Assembly: GCA_023434855.1 (NCBI GenBank) | Contig: JAEYSJ010000045.1 | Coordinates: forward strand, 1 to 14,557 | Source: Bacillota bacterium | GTDB lineage: Bacteria > Bacillota_C > Negativicutes > JAEYSJ01 | DNA length: 14,557 nt | Direction of reading: 5' to 3' | Shown: one piece after another, positions 1-7,509 of the stretch | How positions within the stretch are numbered: position 1 is the stretch's first letter | Layout of the letters: each line of letters starts with the position of its first letter | Program-made: the position numbers and the translations under genes | The notes under the pieces: generated by a model | The model's input: only the letters and a program-made list of their open reading frames with translations | The model's database searches: none | Told to the model about the DNA's origin: nothing

Positions 1-34
1 GTATACACTCACACTCTGGCATACAATATTTCAT
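1..34 (-). CDS. 5' end of an unidentified Cys-rich protein (partial)
   Basis: On the minus strand a GGAGGT (46-41) lies six bases before an ATG at 34. The frame is open to the window edge and encodes MKYCMPECECI, with Cys at positions 4, 8 and 10. An ATG at 40 touches the ribosome binding site, so 34 is the better start. The closely spaced cysteines hint at a metal-binding protein, but eleven residues do not allow a family call. It would be transcribed divergently from the germination operon. Confidence 0.4.
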   Translation of the reverse strand, partial: MKYCMPECECI

Positions 35-206
35 AAGCATACCTCCAATAATTTAATAGGGGAAGGTTCAATGTATTATATGCACACTTTTTGCAATTTG
101 TTATGTTTATTTCAATATATATTTATAAAAAGGTTCATTTATTAACACACTGATGTTAAGATTCCTGATTATTAAATATAGTTGGCTTGCTAGATAAAGA
201 AATTAC

Positions 207-236
207 ACATAAAAGATGCTATATGTTTAAATACTA
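207..236 (+). promoter_or_regulatory. candidate forespore (sigma-G-like) promoter of the ger operon
   Basis: ACATA (207-211) and AATACTA (230-236) are separated by 18 bp. This resembles the sigma-G pattern (roughly GCATA and CATACTA), as expected for germination receptor genes, which are expressed in the forespore. The -10-like box matches six of seven bases. Initiation near 243 would leave a 35-base leader before the gerA GTG. The region is AT-rich, so chance matches are likely. No sigma-70 promoter of comparable quality was seen between 60 and 277. Confidence 0.35.
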
Positions 237-277
237 TACAAATAACAGCATTCGTAATCAAAGGTGGGAGAAGTGCC

Positions 278-1975
278 GTGGAAAGACAAGAAGATCCTTG
301 CATAAAAAAACTTTCCGTCGATATGCCGGAAGCTTCACTCACCGAGACAAAAGAGAATCTGAATGTTCTCAAACAGTTGAATACGGAGAGCAATACAATT
401 GTTGATGATATTAACCAAATTATCCATACATTGATGACGCCGACTTCCACTGCGAAACCGGAGCTGCTGCCGATAAGCAGCTCACTTGCCAGCAATGCCC
501 AGGTGCTTAAACGTTTATTCGGCAACAGTGCCGACATAGGGTTTCGGGAATTAGTCATTGGCAAGGAGCAGATTCCTGCATTGCTTGTTTTTGTTGATGG
601 TCTTGTCGATAAGAACAAAATTAACGGTCATATCATGAAATCCCTAATGGATATACAGTATTCCCCGGCGGTAATAGGAAGCCCGGCGGTTTGTATCGCT
701 ATAATAAAAAAAGTATTTCTGGAGGCGGGTGAGGTAAAAGAGGTTACGACAATCGGCGGGATTCTGGATGCGATATTAACAGGCGAAACTGTCTTGATCA
801 TAGATGGGGCAGTTAAATCCCTGGAGATAGTAACCAAGGGATGGGAAACCCGCAATGTTTCGGAACCAATTACCGAGGGTGTGGTCAGAGGTCCGAGGGA
901 AGGGTTTACCGAAACCCTTCGTACCAATACTGCTCTCCTGCGGCGTAAGATCAAATCACCGGATTTCAGAATGGAAAAATATGTGGTAGGCAGAATGACT
1001 AGAACAGAGATCAACCTAGCCTATTTAGAAGGAACAGTTGATAATAAAGTTTTAGAAGAAGTACGCAAAAGAATCTCCAGAATTGATGTTGATGCAATTC
1101 TGGAGAGCGCTTATATTGAAGAACTAATTGAAGATGACCCCTATACGGTATTTCCGCAAATCGAACATAGCGAACGGCCTGATAAAATAGCGGCTGCCAT
1201 CCTCGAGGGCCGGATAGCAATTTTGGTTGATGGCACTCCTTTTGTATTAATGGTGCCAACGCTTATGCTCCAGTTCTGGCAATCCAGCGAAGATTATTAT
1301 GAGCGTTATCCGGTTGGTTCCTTAGTCCGTTTAATCCGTTTTGCTTTCAGCACCATGGCCTTATTATTGCCTGGAGTATATGTAGCAATTACCAGCTACC
1401 ACCAGGAAATGCTGCCTACAGCTTTATTGATCAGCATTGCCGGGGCGCACGAAGGTGTTCCTTTTCCGATTTATGTTGAAGCGTTATTAATGGAAATTAC
1501 TTTTGAAACTCTGCGCGAAGCTGGGGTGCGTTTACCCCAGCCTGTAGGCCAGGCTGTCAGTATCGTTGGCGGCCTGGTTATCGGCGAAGCTTCTGTGCGG
1601 GCCGGGCTGGTTTCGCCGGCAACAATCATTGTTGTGGCGATAACCGGGATAGCGTCATTCGCTCTTCCTGCTTATAATTTCGCCTGGAGCCTGCGGCTTT
1701 TGCGTTTTGTCTTTGGATTTCTGGGATTTATATCAGGATTATATGGTATTTTGCTGGGATTGGTGGTGCTATTGACTCATATTACATCACTGCGTTCTTT
1801 TGGCGTACCCTTTTTTGCTCCGTTTGCTCCTTTTAAAATGCAGGATCTTAAAGATATAATAATTAAAGCGCCGACCTGGGCAATGAGTTTACGACCCTTT
1901 GCCATTCCAACATCGAACCAGATCAGACAGAAATTTTTTCTTAAACCACGCTTGCCTGATACTGGTGACCAGTAG
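278..1975 (+). CDS. gerA-type: spore germination receptor A subunit (GerA family)
   Basis: This is the A subunit of a germinant receptor, an inner spore-membrane complex that detects nutrients and starts germination. The 565-residue length is slightly longer than usual for GerAA/GerKA. The cytoplasmic N-terminal domain covers about residues 70-310 and contains the conserved RGPREGF (204-210) and RTEINLAYLEG (242-252). A membrane region follows, with hydrophobic segments from about 315 to 500 and the signatures AHEGVPFP (390-397), REAGVRLPQPVGQA (413-426) and GGLVIGEA (431-438). The C-terminal tail keeps RPFAIP (539-544). Translation starts at GTG, seven bases after GGTGGGAG (263-270). The first ~70 residues are variable, as is typical. 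The stop touches the start of the C-subunit gene, indicating coupling. The family call is secure; the germinant cannot be read from sequence. Confidence 0.97.
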   Translation: MERQEDPCIKKLSVDMPEASLTETKENLNVLKQLNTESNTIVDDINQIIHTLMTPTSTAKPELLPISSSLASNAQVLKRLFGNSADIGFRELVIGKEQIPALLVFVDGLVDKNKINGHIMKSLMDIQYSPAVIGSPAVCIAIIKKVFLEAGEVKEVTTIGGILDAILTGETVLIIDGAVKSLEIVTKGWETRNVSEPITEGVVRGPREGFTETLRTNTALLRRKIKSPDFRMEKYVVGRMTRTEINLAYLEGTVDNKVLEEVRKRISRIDVDAILESAYIEELIEDDPYTVFPQIEHSERPDKIAAAILEGRIAILVDGTPFVLMVPTLMLQFWQSSEDYYERYPVGSLVRLIRFAFSTMALLLPGVYVAITSYHQEMLPTALLISIAGAHEGVPFPIYVEALLMEITFETLREAGVRLPQPVGQAVSIVGGLVIGEASVRAGLVSPATIIVVAITGIASFALPAYNFAWSLRLLRFVFGFLGFISGLYGILLGLVVLLTHITSLRSFGVPFFAPFAPFKMQDLKDIIIKAPTWAMSLRPFAIPTSNQIRQKFFLKPRLPDTGDQ

Positions 1976-3232
1976 TTGATTATGAGAAGTAAATTAATGA
2001 TACTAAGCGTTTTGCTGCTCCTGCTATTGTGTACCAGTGGTTGCCGGGACAGGTACAATGTGGATGAATTGGCAATTGTCATCGGGGTGGGTATTGACCG
2101 GGTAGCGGGTGCGGAACCTATTCTTTTAACCGTACAGGTTGTAAATGCCGGGATGATTAAAAGCCCCGGCGGTGAAGGCGGCGGTGGCGGTGGTGAAGGC
2201 AAACCGTTTATTACGTTATCAAGTCAAGGGAAATCGTTTTTGGACGCAGTTCGCAATTTAGCAAAATCTTCTCCCCGTAAATTATTTTTTTCCCATAATA
2301 AAGTTATTGTGCTGGGCAAAACTTTTGCCGAATCCGACATATCCGAAGTAATGGATTACGTGCAGCGGGACCGGGAATTTCGCAGGACAAACCTGATACT
2401 TATGGCGGAACAAACGGCCAAAGAGGTGCTGGTCGCCAAAATGGATATTGAAAGGCTTCCGGCATTAGGCTTGCAACTCTGGCTGAATTCCAAAGATCAA
2501 ACATTTATTTATCCGATCAATCTTAATGACTTTTTACTAAATCTGAAAAATGATGTTGGGGTAAGCTATGCGCCACTGGTATCTTTAAAAGATACTGATC
2601 AGGAGAGCAAGTCCAAACTGGAAGAAATTACAGGAAAGCCTATGGAAAGTTCCGATAAAAAGCATCACCCTCAGGTCTATTTGCAAGAGATGGCTGTTTT
2701 TAAGAATAATCATCTCGTAGGTACTCTTAACGAAAATGAGTCCAAAGACCTGCTATGGTTAACCAACAAACTGAAAGGAGATACGATAACAGTTCACTAT
2801 CAGACTACCGAAGGTGAAGGGCAAGCTGCGCTGGCCATTGTTAATGGAAGCAGCAAAATTATTCCCCATATAACAGACAGGGGAATCAGTATAGAAATAG
2901 TATGTACAGGAGAAGCTGTTTTAAGCGAGATCAGCAGTATCAGTGATCAACTTAAGGATCTGCAAATATATACGGAAATTAAACAAAATGCGGAGAAAAT
3001 TTTAAAAACACGGTTAGAACATACAATCGACAAAGCGCAAAAAGAGCTAAAGGTGGATTTCCTGGGTTTTGGCAACAAAATCCACAATTATAATCCAACT
3101 GAATGGCACGCTATCAAAAATGAATGGGATCAACGTTTTCCGGAGGTGCAGTATAATGTTACAGTTCAGCTTACAATTCGCCAGGCCGGCATCATCCGGG
3201 GCTCAGCAATTGCCAAAGAAAACGGGGAATAA
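1976..3232 (+). CDS. gerC-type: spore germination receptor C subunit, lipoprotein (Ger(x)C family)
   Basis: This is the C subunit, a lipid-anchored protein on the outer face of the spore inner membrane. The signal peptide has a hydrophobic run at 7-19 and a lipobox ending at Cys23 (CTSGC). The N-terminal domain begins with the family hallmark DELAIVIGVGID (30-41). The C-terminal domain spans about 232-412, with QEMAVFKNNHLVGTL and a final strand VQYNVTVQLTIR. The 418-residue length is normal. The domains are joined by a charged stretch (205-232). A glycine tract (65-75, GGEGGGGGGEG) forms a probable flexible loop. Two starts are possible. TTG 1976 directly follows the gerA stop and lies seven bases after GGTGACC (1964-1970). 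ATG 1982 is 11 bases from that site. I prefer TTG for its spacing, and the mature protein is the same either way. Confidence 0.95.
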   Translation: MIMRSKLMILSVLLLLLLCTSGCRDRYNVDELAIVIGVGIDRVAGAEPILLTVQVVNAGMIKSPGGEGGGGGGEGKPFITLSSQGKSFLDAVRNLAKSSPRKLFFSHNKVIVLGKTFAESDISEVMDYVQRDREFRRTNLILMAEQTAKEVLVAKMDIERLPALGLQLWLNSKDQTFIYPINLNDFLLNLKNDVGVSYAPLVSLKDTDQESKSKLEEITGKPMESSDKKHHPQVYLQEMAVFKNNHLVGTLNENESKDLLWLTNKLKGDTITVHYQTTEGEGQAALAIVNGSSKIIPHITDRGISIEIVCTGEAVLSEISSISDQLKDLQIYTEIKQNAEKILKTRLEHTIDKAQKELKVDFLGFGNKIHNYNPTEWHAIKNEWDQRFPEVQYNVTVQLTIRQAGIIRGSAIAKENGE

Positions 3233-3237
3233 ATTAA

Positions 3238-3450
3238 ATGCTAGCTCTGTTTATACTGACAGTAATCCTCATTTTTCTCTATGAAGGAGTACCGCTATGG
3301 AAAAAAAGATTATGGCCGGAACTAGGCACTTTGGGAGCGCTAACCGGCGTAGCTGCATACCTGTATATTGCCCGGGTATTAGGCATGACAACCCCTGTTG
3401 ACTGGTTGGAAATGTTGCTTAGCCCCCTTGGTAAAATAATTTTTAAGTAG
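3238..3450 (+). CDS. small two-helix membrane protein, candidate germination receptor D subunit
   Basis: This 70-residue membrane protein lies between the C and B subunit genes, five bases after the C-subunit stop, with GGGGA (3225-3229) eight bases before its ATG. Hydrophobic segments lie at about 1-16 and 29-49, separated by a basic, Trp-containing turn (PLWKKRLWPELG). Small proteins of about 70-80 residues with two membrane helices are known in many germinant receptor operons and are called D subunits; in Bacillus they modulate germination rate. Length, topology and position all fit. There is no catalytic motif. The assignment rests on context and topology rather than a recognised signature, so D subunit is likely but not certain. 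Confidence 0.8.
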   Translation: MLALFILTVILIFLYEGVPLWKKRLWPELGTLGALTGVAAYLYIARVLGMTTPVDWLEMLLSPLGKIIFK

Positions 3451-3476
3451 CATACCGGGAAAGAGGCGGCCGAGAA

Positions 3477-4607
3477 ATGGAAAAAGGAATTATCAGCACA
3501 AACCAGTTTGTCTGGATGCTGTTTATTATTATCACTTCCCTGAGTTCGATTCAGGTGCCGGCAATGCTAATAACCCAGGCCGGCAGGGATGCCTGGCTTG
3601 CGGCGATTGGCGGCTGGTTTCTCGATGCCTCACTGGCGGTGGTTTATGCTTATATGGGTGTCCGTTTTCCCGGAGAAAATTTTGTGCAATACAGTATCAC
3701 TATCTTGGGGAAAACTATCGGCAGAATTGTGGGAATTATGTTTCCGTTGTTTTTTTTACTTGTTTGTGCGATCTTAATGCGAGGTTACAGCCAACTGCTA
3801 AACGAGTTTTTTTTTCCTAATACTTCGTTATTGACGACAATGATTCCCGCATTATGGATTGCCGGGTATGCAGCCCGTCAGGGAATTGAAGTAATTGGCC
3901 GGGTTACTGAACTTTTGGGTCCATTATTTTTTCTGAGCATTATTGTCATAGGCCTAATGGTCAGCCCCAGCGCGGAATTGGATCATCTTAAGCCGCAGTT
4001 TGATAATGGAGTATATCCATTTCTAATTGGCTCCCCTTTTATGCTGACATTTTATGGGGCTTGTATCATAATGGCAATGTTTATCCCGGTCTGCAACCGC
4101 CCGGAGAACGGATTTCTGGCCAAGTTTATTGCTGTCAGTCTTGGGGCTACATTTGTAATAATTACAGTGGTATTTAGCGTGGCAGTCTTTGGTTATGAGC
4201 AGGCCGCCAATGTTCGTGCCCCCGGCCTGGAGTTAAGCAGAATGGTTGCTTATGGCAATTATCTGGAAAGGGTGGAAATTATCTGGATGATGCTTGTCGT
4301 TGGGGCAGGAATTATGGCTTCGGCAAATTTTCTCTGGGCTTTTAGTACAGGGTTATCCCAAATACTGGGGTTAAGCACACATAAGCCGTTGATATATCCT
4401 GGAGCAATGCTTGCCGTAATGCTGGGTTCATTATCTTTTAATAATAGTATGGAACAAATGCGCTTTATTCAGTATACCTTTCCCGTCTTTGCTGCATTGG
4501 TAGAGGCCGGACTGGAAATCTTTCTGTTTGTTGCAGCACTGGTTTTGAATAAACGGGGAACCCAATGTGAGAATGTCATTGCTAACGATAGTGAAGCAAT
4601 CTCGTAA
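3477..4607 (+). CDS. gerB-type: spore germination receptor B subunit (GerB, spore permease family)
   Basis: This is the B subunit, an integral membrane protein of the APC superfamily thought to form the germinant-binding part of the receptor. Its 376 residues carry about ten hydrophobic segments: near 11-33, 40-62, 84-104, 121-133, 146-164, 183-204, 216-240, 264-288, 307-321 and 336-358. Family features include the N-terminal ISTNQFVWMLF, GRVTELLGPLFF (141-152), and LERVEIIWMM (263-272) before the eighth segment. ATG lies seven bases after GAGGCGG (3463-3469). The last 11-12 residues (ENVIANDSEAIS) are encoded by an inverted-repeat element at 4575-4642 and are probably not ancestral. The core is full length, so function is likely retained. 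Confidence 0.95.
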   Translation: MEKGIISTNQFVWMLFIIITSLSSIQVPAMLITQAGRDAWLAAIGGWFLDASLAVVYAYMGVRFPGENFVQYSITILGKTIGRIVGIMFPLFFLLVCAILMRGYSQLLNEFFFPNTSLLTTMIPALWIAGYAARQGIEVIGRVTELLGPLFFLSIIVIGLMVSPSAELDHLKPQFDNGVYPFLIGSPFMLTFYGACIIMAMFIPVCNRPENGFLAKFIAVSLGATFVIITVVFSVAVFGYEQAANVRAPGLELSRMVAYGNYLERVEIIWMMLVVGAGIMASANFLWAFSTGLSQILGLSTHKPLIYPGAMLAVMLGSLSFNNSMEQMRFIQYTFPVFAALVEAGLEIFLFVAALVLNKRGTQCENVIANDSEAIS

Positions 4608-4642
4608 CTGCCAAGGGATGGCCTTCCGTACCTCGCAATGAC
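4575..4642. repeat. short palindromic dispersed repeat (GTCATTGC ... GCAATGAC)
   Basis: The ends are a perfect 8-bp inverted repeat, GTCATTGC (4575-4582) and GCAATGAC (4635-4642). The left part continues as GTGAAGCAATCTCGT, and the right arm is preceded by CCGTACCTC. This composition is typical of the short imperfect palindromes scattered through many Firmicute and other bacterial genomes, often flanking or overlapping gene ends. It provides the gerB stop codon and its last codons. Only one copy lies in this window, so its repetitive nature is recalled rather than demonstrated here. Confidence 0.75.
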
Positions 4643-4672
4643 CGCGAAATAGCTAATGAATGGAGCTGCTAT

Positions 4673-4837
4673 ATGGAAAAAGTCAGCTATCATAACATAA
4701 TTGCCGTTGCTACCGGGTTATCGATACTTTTCGGCGGCTGTTTAATGGCTTATCTTTTTCAAAAGAACTTATTTAGTAGATATAAGGGGAAGGTTTCCAA
4801 CACTGTTGAAAAGAAAACATCCAACCTACCTGATTAA
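4673..4837 (+). CDS. 54-residue single-helix membrane protein at the end of the ger operon
   Basis: A short open frame starts at ATG 4673, seven bases after GGAG (4662-4665), and ends at TAA 4835-4837. The protein has a short polar N-terminus (MEKVSYHN), one hydrophobic segment at about 9-29 (IIAVATGLSILFGGCLMAYLF), and a basic, hydrophilic C-terminal tail rich in Lys, Ser and Thr. I do not recognise a family. Its position 65 bases after gerB, across the repeat element, and the lack of any terminator between them suggest co-transcription. It may be a small accessory of the receptor or a lineage-specific spore membrane peptide. The ribosome binding site and clean single-helix design support a real gene; conservation cannot be judged here. 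Confidence 0.6.
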   Translation: MEKVSYHNIIAVATGLSILFGGCLMAYLFQKNLFSRYKGKVSNTVEKKTSNLPD

Positions 4838-4921
4838 TCAGCTAAACAGAAAAAGATTATATGACTACCAAAAGCTGCGGGTGGAAATTTATATCGAAAA
4901 CAACACTGGTAGAATGATGTA

Positions 4922-4951
4922 TTGACATCTGTCTTGACACGGGGTTAAAAT
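4922..4951 (+). promoter_or_regulatory. promoter of the nad operon
   Basis: A perfect -35 TTGACA (4922-4927) is followed after 18 bp by TAAAAT (4946-4951), five of six for the -10. A second TTGACA (4934-4939) lies 15-17 bp upstream of TACATA/CATATT (4955-4962) and could serve as an alternative -35. Initiation from the first would fall near 4958, giving a leader of about 60 bases before nadA. Confidence 0.65.
4930..4939. promoter_or_regulatory. candidate NAD-responsive operator (NiaR-type palindrome)
   Basis: TGTC-TT-GACA (4930-4939) is a dyad lying in the spacer of the nad promoter, and it is immediately preceded by the related inverted half-sites GACA-TC-TGTC (4924-4933). In Firmicutes, NiaR (YrxA) represses nad genes by binding TGTC/GACA-type palindromes overlapping their promoters. 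The position here would block RNA polymerase. The match is from memory of the motif, and no niaR gene is in the window. Confidence 0.5.
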
Positions 4952-5016
4952 AATTACATATTTAGGCAAAATGCAAATCGTGGTATAAACAAGAAAATCA
5001 AGGAGGAGGAAAAGAC

Positions 5017-5922
5017 TTGGTTGAGCTGCAAAAGGAAATAGAAAGCTTAAAAAAGCAACATAATGCCGTCATACTGGCGCATAACTACCAATTGGATGAA
5101 GTACAAGCTGTTGCGGATCATGTCGGAGACTCATTTCATTTAAGTAAGATAGCGGCTGATACTGACAGTGATGTAATTGTTTTTTGCGGAGTCCGTTTTA
5201 TGGCAGAGACCGCGAAGATATTATCACCCGGCAAGGTCGTGCTGTTGCCTGAGATTGATGCCGGGTGTCCGTTAGCCGACACAATAACCGGTGAAGATGT
5301 GAGGGACCTGAAAGAACGGTATCCCGGTGCTCCTGTTGTATGCTACATTAATTCATCGGCTGACGTTAAGGCGGAATGCGATGTGTGCTGTACTTCGTCT
5401 AACGCAGTCAAAATAGTATCGTCCTTACCGGACCGTAAGATAATTTTTGTCCCGGATGAAAATTTAGGCGATTATGTGGCTAAGCAATTACCTGATAAAG
5501 AACTGATATTATGGCAAGGGTGTTGTGTCACACATGCCAAGGTAAAACCAAGTGATGTTGATCAGGTAAGAGATAAATATCCTGGCGCCCAGATTCTGGT
5601 GCATCCGGAGTGTGCGCCTGCAGTTGTGGAAATGGCGGATTTTGTCGGCAGCACCTCAGAGATCATCCGTTATGCGGAAGCTTCAGATGCCGAAGTTTTA
5701 ATTATTGGCACAGAACTTGGTGTTTTATCAAAATTAAAGGCCTCCCGGCCGGAAAAACAATTTTTCTTATTGCATACCGGCTTGGTATGTCCGAACATGA
5801 AGAAGACACGCATACAAAGTGTTTATGAATCACTGCTAAAAAAACAATATGAAATTAAGGTGGATGAGGCTGTTGCCCAGGAAGCCAAACGGTCTCTTAC
5901 CCGAATGCTGGAGCTGGCTTAA
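5017..5922 (+). CDS. nadA: quinolinate synthase
   Basis: NadA condenses iminoaspartate, made by NadB, with dihydroxyacetone phosphate to give quinolinate; it is a cytoplasmic [4Fe-4S] enzyme. The protein is 301 residues, the length of the compact three-Cys type. Visible motifs are AVILAHNYQLDEVQ (17-30), VGDSFHLSKIA (36-46), FCGVRFMAETAKIL (56-69), PDENLG (146-151), HPECAP (196-201) and TELG (232-235). The cluster ligands are Cys84 (DAGCPLAD), Cys170 (WQGCCVTH) and Cys258 (GLVCPNMKKT). A second Cys at 169 is next to the expected ligand. The start is TTG, seven to ten bases after the strong AGGAGGAGG (5001-5009). The gene leads the operon, behind a promoter with a likely operator. Confidence 0.97.
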   Translation: MVELQKEIESLKKQHNAVILAHNYQLDEVQAVADHVGDSFHLSKIAADTDSDVIVFCGVRFMAETAKILSPGKVVLLPEIDAGCPLADTITGEDVRDLKERYPGAPVVCYINSSADVKAECDVCCTSSNAVKIVSSLPDRKIIFVPDENLGDYVAKQLPDKELILWQGCCVTHAKVKPSDVDQVRDKYPGAQILVHPECAPAVVEMADFVGSTSEIIRYAEASDAEVLIIGTELGVLSKLKASRPEKQFFLLHTGLVCPNMKKTRIQSVYESLLKKQYEIKVDEAVAQEAKRSLTRMLELA

Positions 5923-7509
5923 ATGGCGGACAGAGAATATATTGTTTCAATACCCAATGACTTTAGCAGTGTCGAAAGCAAATGTTATGATGTCATAGTT
6001 GTGGGAGCGGGTATTGCTGGTATGACTGTAGCTTTATCTTTGGATCCCAAGCTTAAAGTAGCGCTTGTTAGTAAGGAACGGTTTATCGAAAGCAGTACCT
6101 ACAAGGCACAGGGCGGTATGGCTGTCGCGGTAGGTTCAGATGACAGCATCGAACAGCATATTGCCGATACAATAAGGGTAGGACAAGGCTTATGCCGTAA
6201 AGAAGCGGTGGATGTACTGATAAGTGAGGGCCCCACGGCTCTGGAATTTTTGCAGTCATTAGGAGCATCTTTTCACCATAACGAAAAAGGATTGGTTTTA
6301 ACCAGGGAGGCAGGTCATTCCCGCAACCGTGTAGTACACTACTATGACTACACCGGGAAATACATCGCTGAGGTATTAGCCGGCGAGACAAGCAAAAGGG
6401 GGAATATAGACCGGCTGGAAAATGCCTTTCTGGTTGATATATTGACTGCCGCTGGCCAGTGCTGCGGGTGTGTAATTGAGCGTGCCGGGCAACTGGTCTA
6501 TCTTCGGTCCGCAGCGGTGGTAGTCGCCACCGGCGGATACAGCGGGCTGTTTGCCCGGGCAACTAACGCTATTTCGGCTAGCGGGGACGGTATAGCGGCC
6601 GCATACCGTGCCGGCGCCATAATCGGCGATATGGAGTTTGTTCAATTTCATCCCACAGCAGTTACCACATTATCAGGAAAGGTTTTTTTACTGACAGAGG
6701 CTCTGCGCGGCGAGGGAGCCAAACTGATTAACTCGGCGGGGGAACGGTTCATGTTTTCTTACCATCCCAGTGGTGAACTTGCTCCACGCGACGTTGTATC
6801 ACGGGCCATCCTGCGTGAAACCCAAAAGCGGGGTGGGTCTATTTATTTGGATGCAAGGCATCTTGGCAAAGAATACTTGATGAATCGTTTCCGGCAAGTA
6901 TATACCGAACTTGCCAAGAATAATTACTTGATGGAACGGGATGCCATACCTATTGCTCCGGCAGCCCATTATACAATTGGTGGCATTACGACTAATCTCT
7001 GGGGCAGGTCCAGTGTCCCGTCCTTATATGCGTGTGGTGAGACTGCGGCCACCGGTGTTCACGGCGCTAACCGTCTTGCCAGCAATTCGCTGCTTGAGGG
7101 AATTGTATTCGGACGGAGGATAGCAAAATGTATTAATGGAGACTCTCTCGCAAAAGGGAAAGTCTCCGGCTTACATACAGGGGCCGCTAAAGCAACCGGC
7201 GGGTTTAAGGATCTCAATACATTAAGAACCAGACTGGACCAGGTCGCCGGGGTGGTGCGCAACGGCAGGGAGTTGGCCTTAATGTTAAAATGGTTAGATG
7301 ATAGCGACCAGAATCCAGATACCGGCTCGCAAAACATTCACAATTATCACACCTATAATGCCCATCAGCTGGTTAAGTTGCTGCTTGAGGCAGCCTTGTT
7401 AAGGGAGGAAAGCAGAGGCGGCCACTACCGGTCAGATTTTCCAGAAAAAAATGACAGGGATTTTGAAAAGCACATTCGGCAGCAATGGGGAAGGAAGGCT
7501 GTTATTTAA
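5923..7509 (+). CDS. nadB: L-aspartate oxidase
   Basis: This FAD enzyme oxidises L-aspartate to iminoaspartate, which NadA uses at once. The 528-residue protein has the dinucleotide-binding motif VVGAGIAG (26-33), STYKAQGGMAVA (58-69), REAGHSRNR (128-136), QFHPT (241-245), ELAPRDVVSRAI (285-296), AAHYTIGGI (347-355) and GVHGANRLASNSLLE (378-392). These include the family's substrate-binding His and Arg positions (His243, Arg289, His349). The C-terminal helical domain (about 430-525) is slightly divergent but complete. The ATG immediately follows the nadA TAA with no spacer; TGGAG (5909-5913), nine bases upstream inside nadA, probably serves it. The zero-spacing junction indicates coupled translation of the two enzymes that share an unstable intermediate. 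Confidence 0.97.
   Translation: MADREYIVSIPNDFSSVESKCYDVIVVGAGIAGMTVALSLDPKLKVALVSKERFIESSTYKAQGGMAVAVGSDDSIEQHIADTIRVGQGLCRKEAVDVLISEGPTALEFLQSLGASFHHNEKGLVLTREAGHSRNRVVHYYDYTGKYIAEVLAGETSKRGNIDRLENAFLVDILTAAGQCCGCVIERAGQLVYLRSAAVVVATGGYSGLFARATNAISASGDGIAAAYRAGAIIGDMEFVQFHPTAVTTLSGKVFLLTEALRGEGAKLINSAGERFMFSYHPSGELAPRDVVSRAILRETQKRGGSIYLDARHLGKEYLMNRFRQVYTELAKNNYLMERDAIPIAPAAHYTIGGITTNLWGRSSVPSLYACGETAATGVHGANRLASNSLLEGIVFGRRIAKCINGDSLAKGKVSGLHTGAAKATGGFKDLNTLRTRLDQVAGVVRNGRELALMLKWLDDSDQNPDTGSQNIHNYHTYNAHQLVKLLLEAALLREESRGGHYRSDFPEKNDRDFEKHIRQQWGRKAVI

Noticed and set aside
71..145. 24-codon hydrophobic frame with GGGGAAGG upstream
   Set aside because: Spacing to the ATG is only four bases and the region is extremely AT-rich, so such a frame is expected by chance; no terminator follows.
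190..618. Minus-strand 142-residue frame opposite gerA
   Set aside because: It is a shadow of the gerA coding sequence, with no ribosome binding site.
2168..2200. Glycine-codon repeat in the C-subunit gene as a possible phase-variable tract
   Set aside because: The codons are mixed (GGC, GGT, GAA) rather than a pure short repeat, so slippage is unlikely; Gly-rich loops occur in this family.
4864..4920. 18-codon frame and CTACCA/TGGTAG arms before the nad promoter
   Set aside because: There is no ribosome binding site, and the arms are six bases with a 36-base gap, which is not meaningful.
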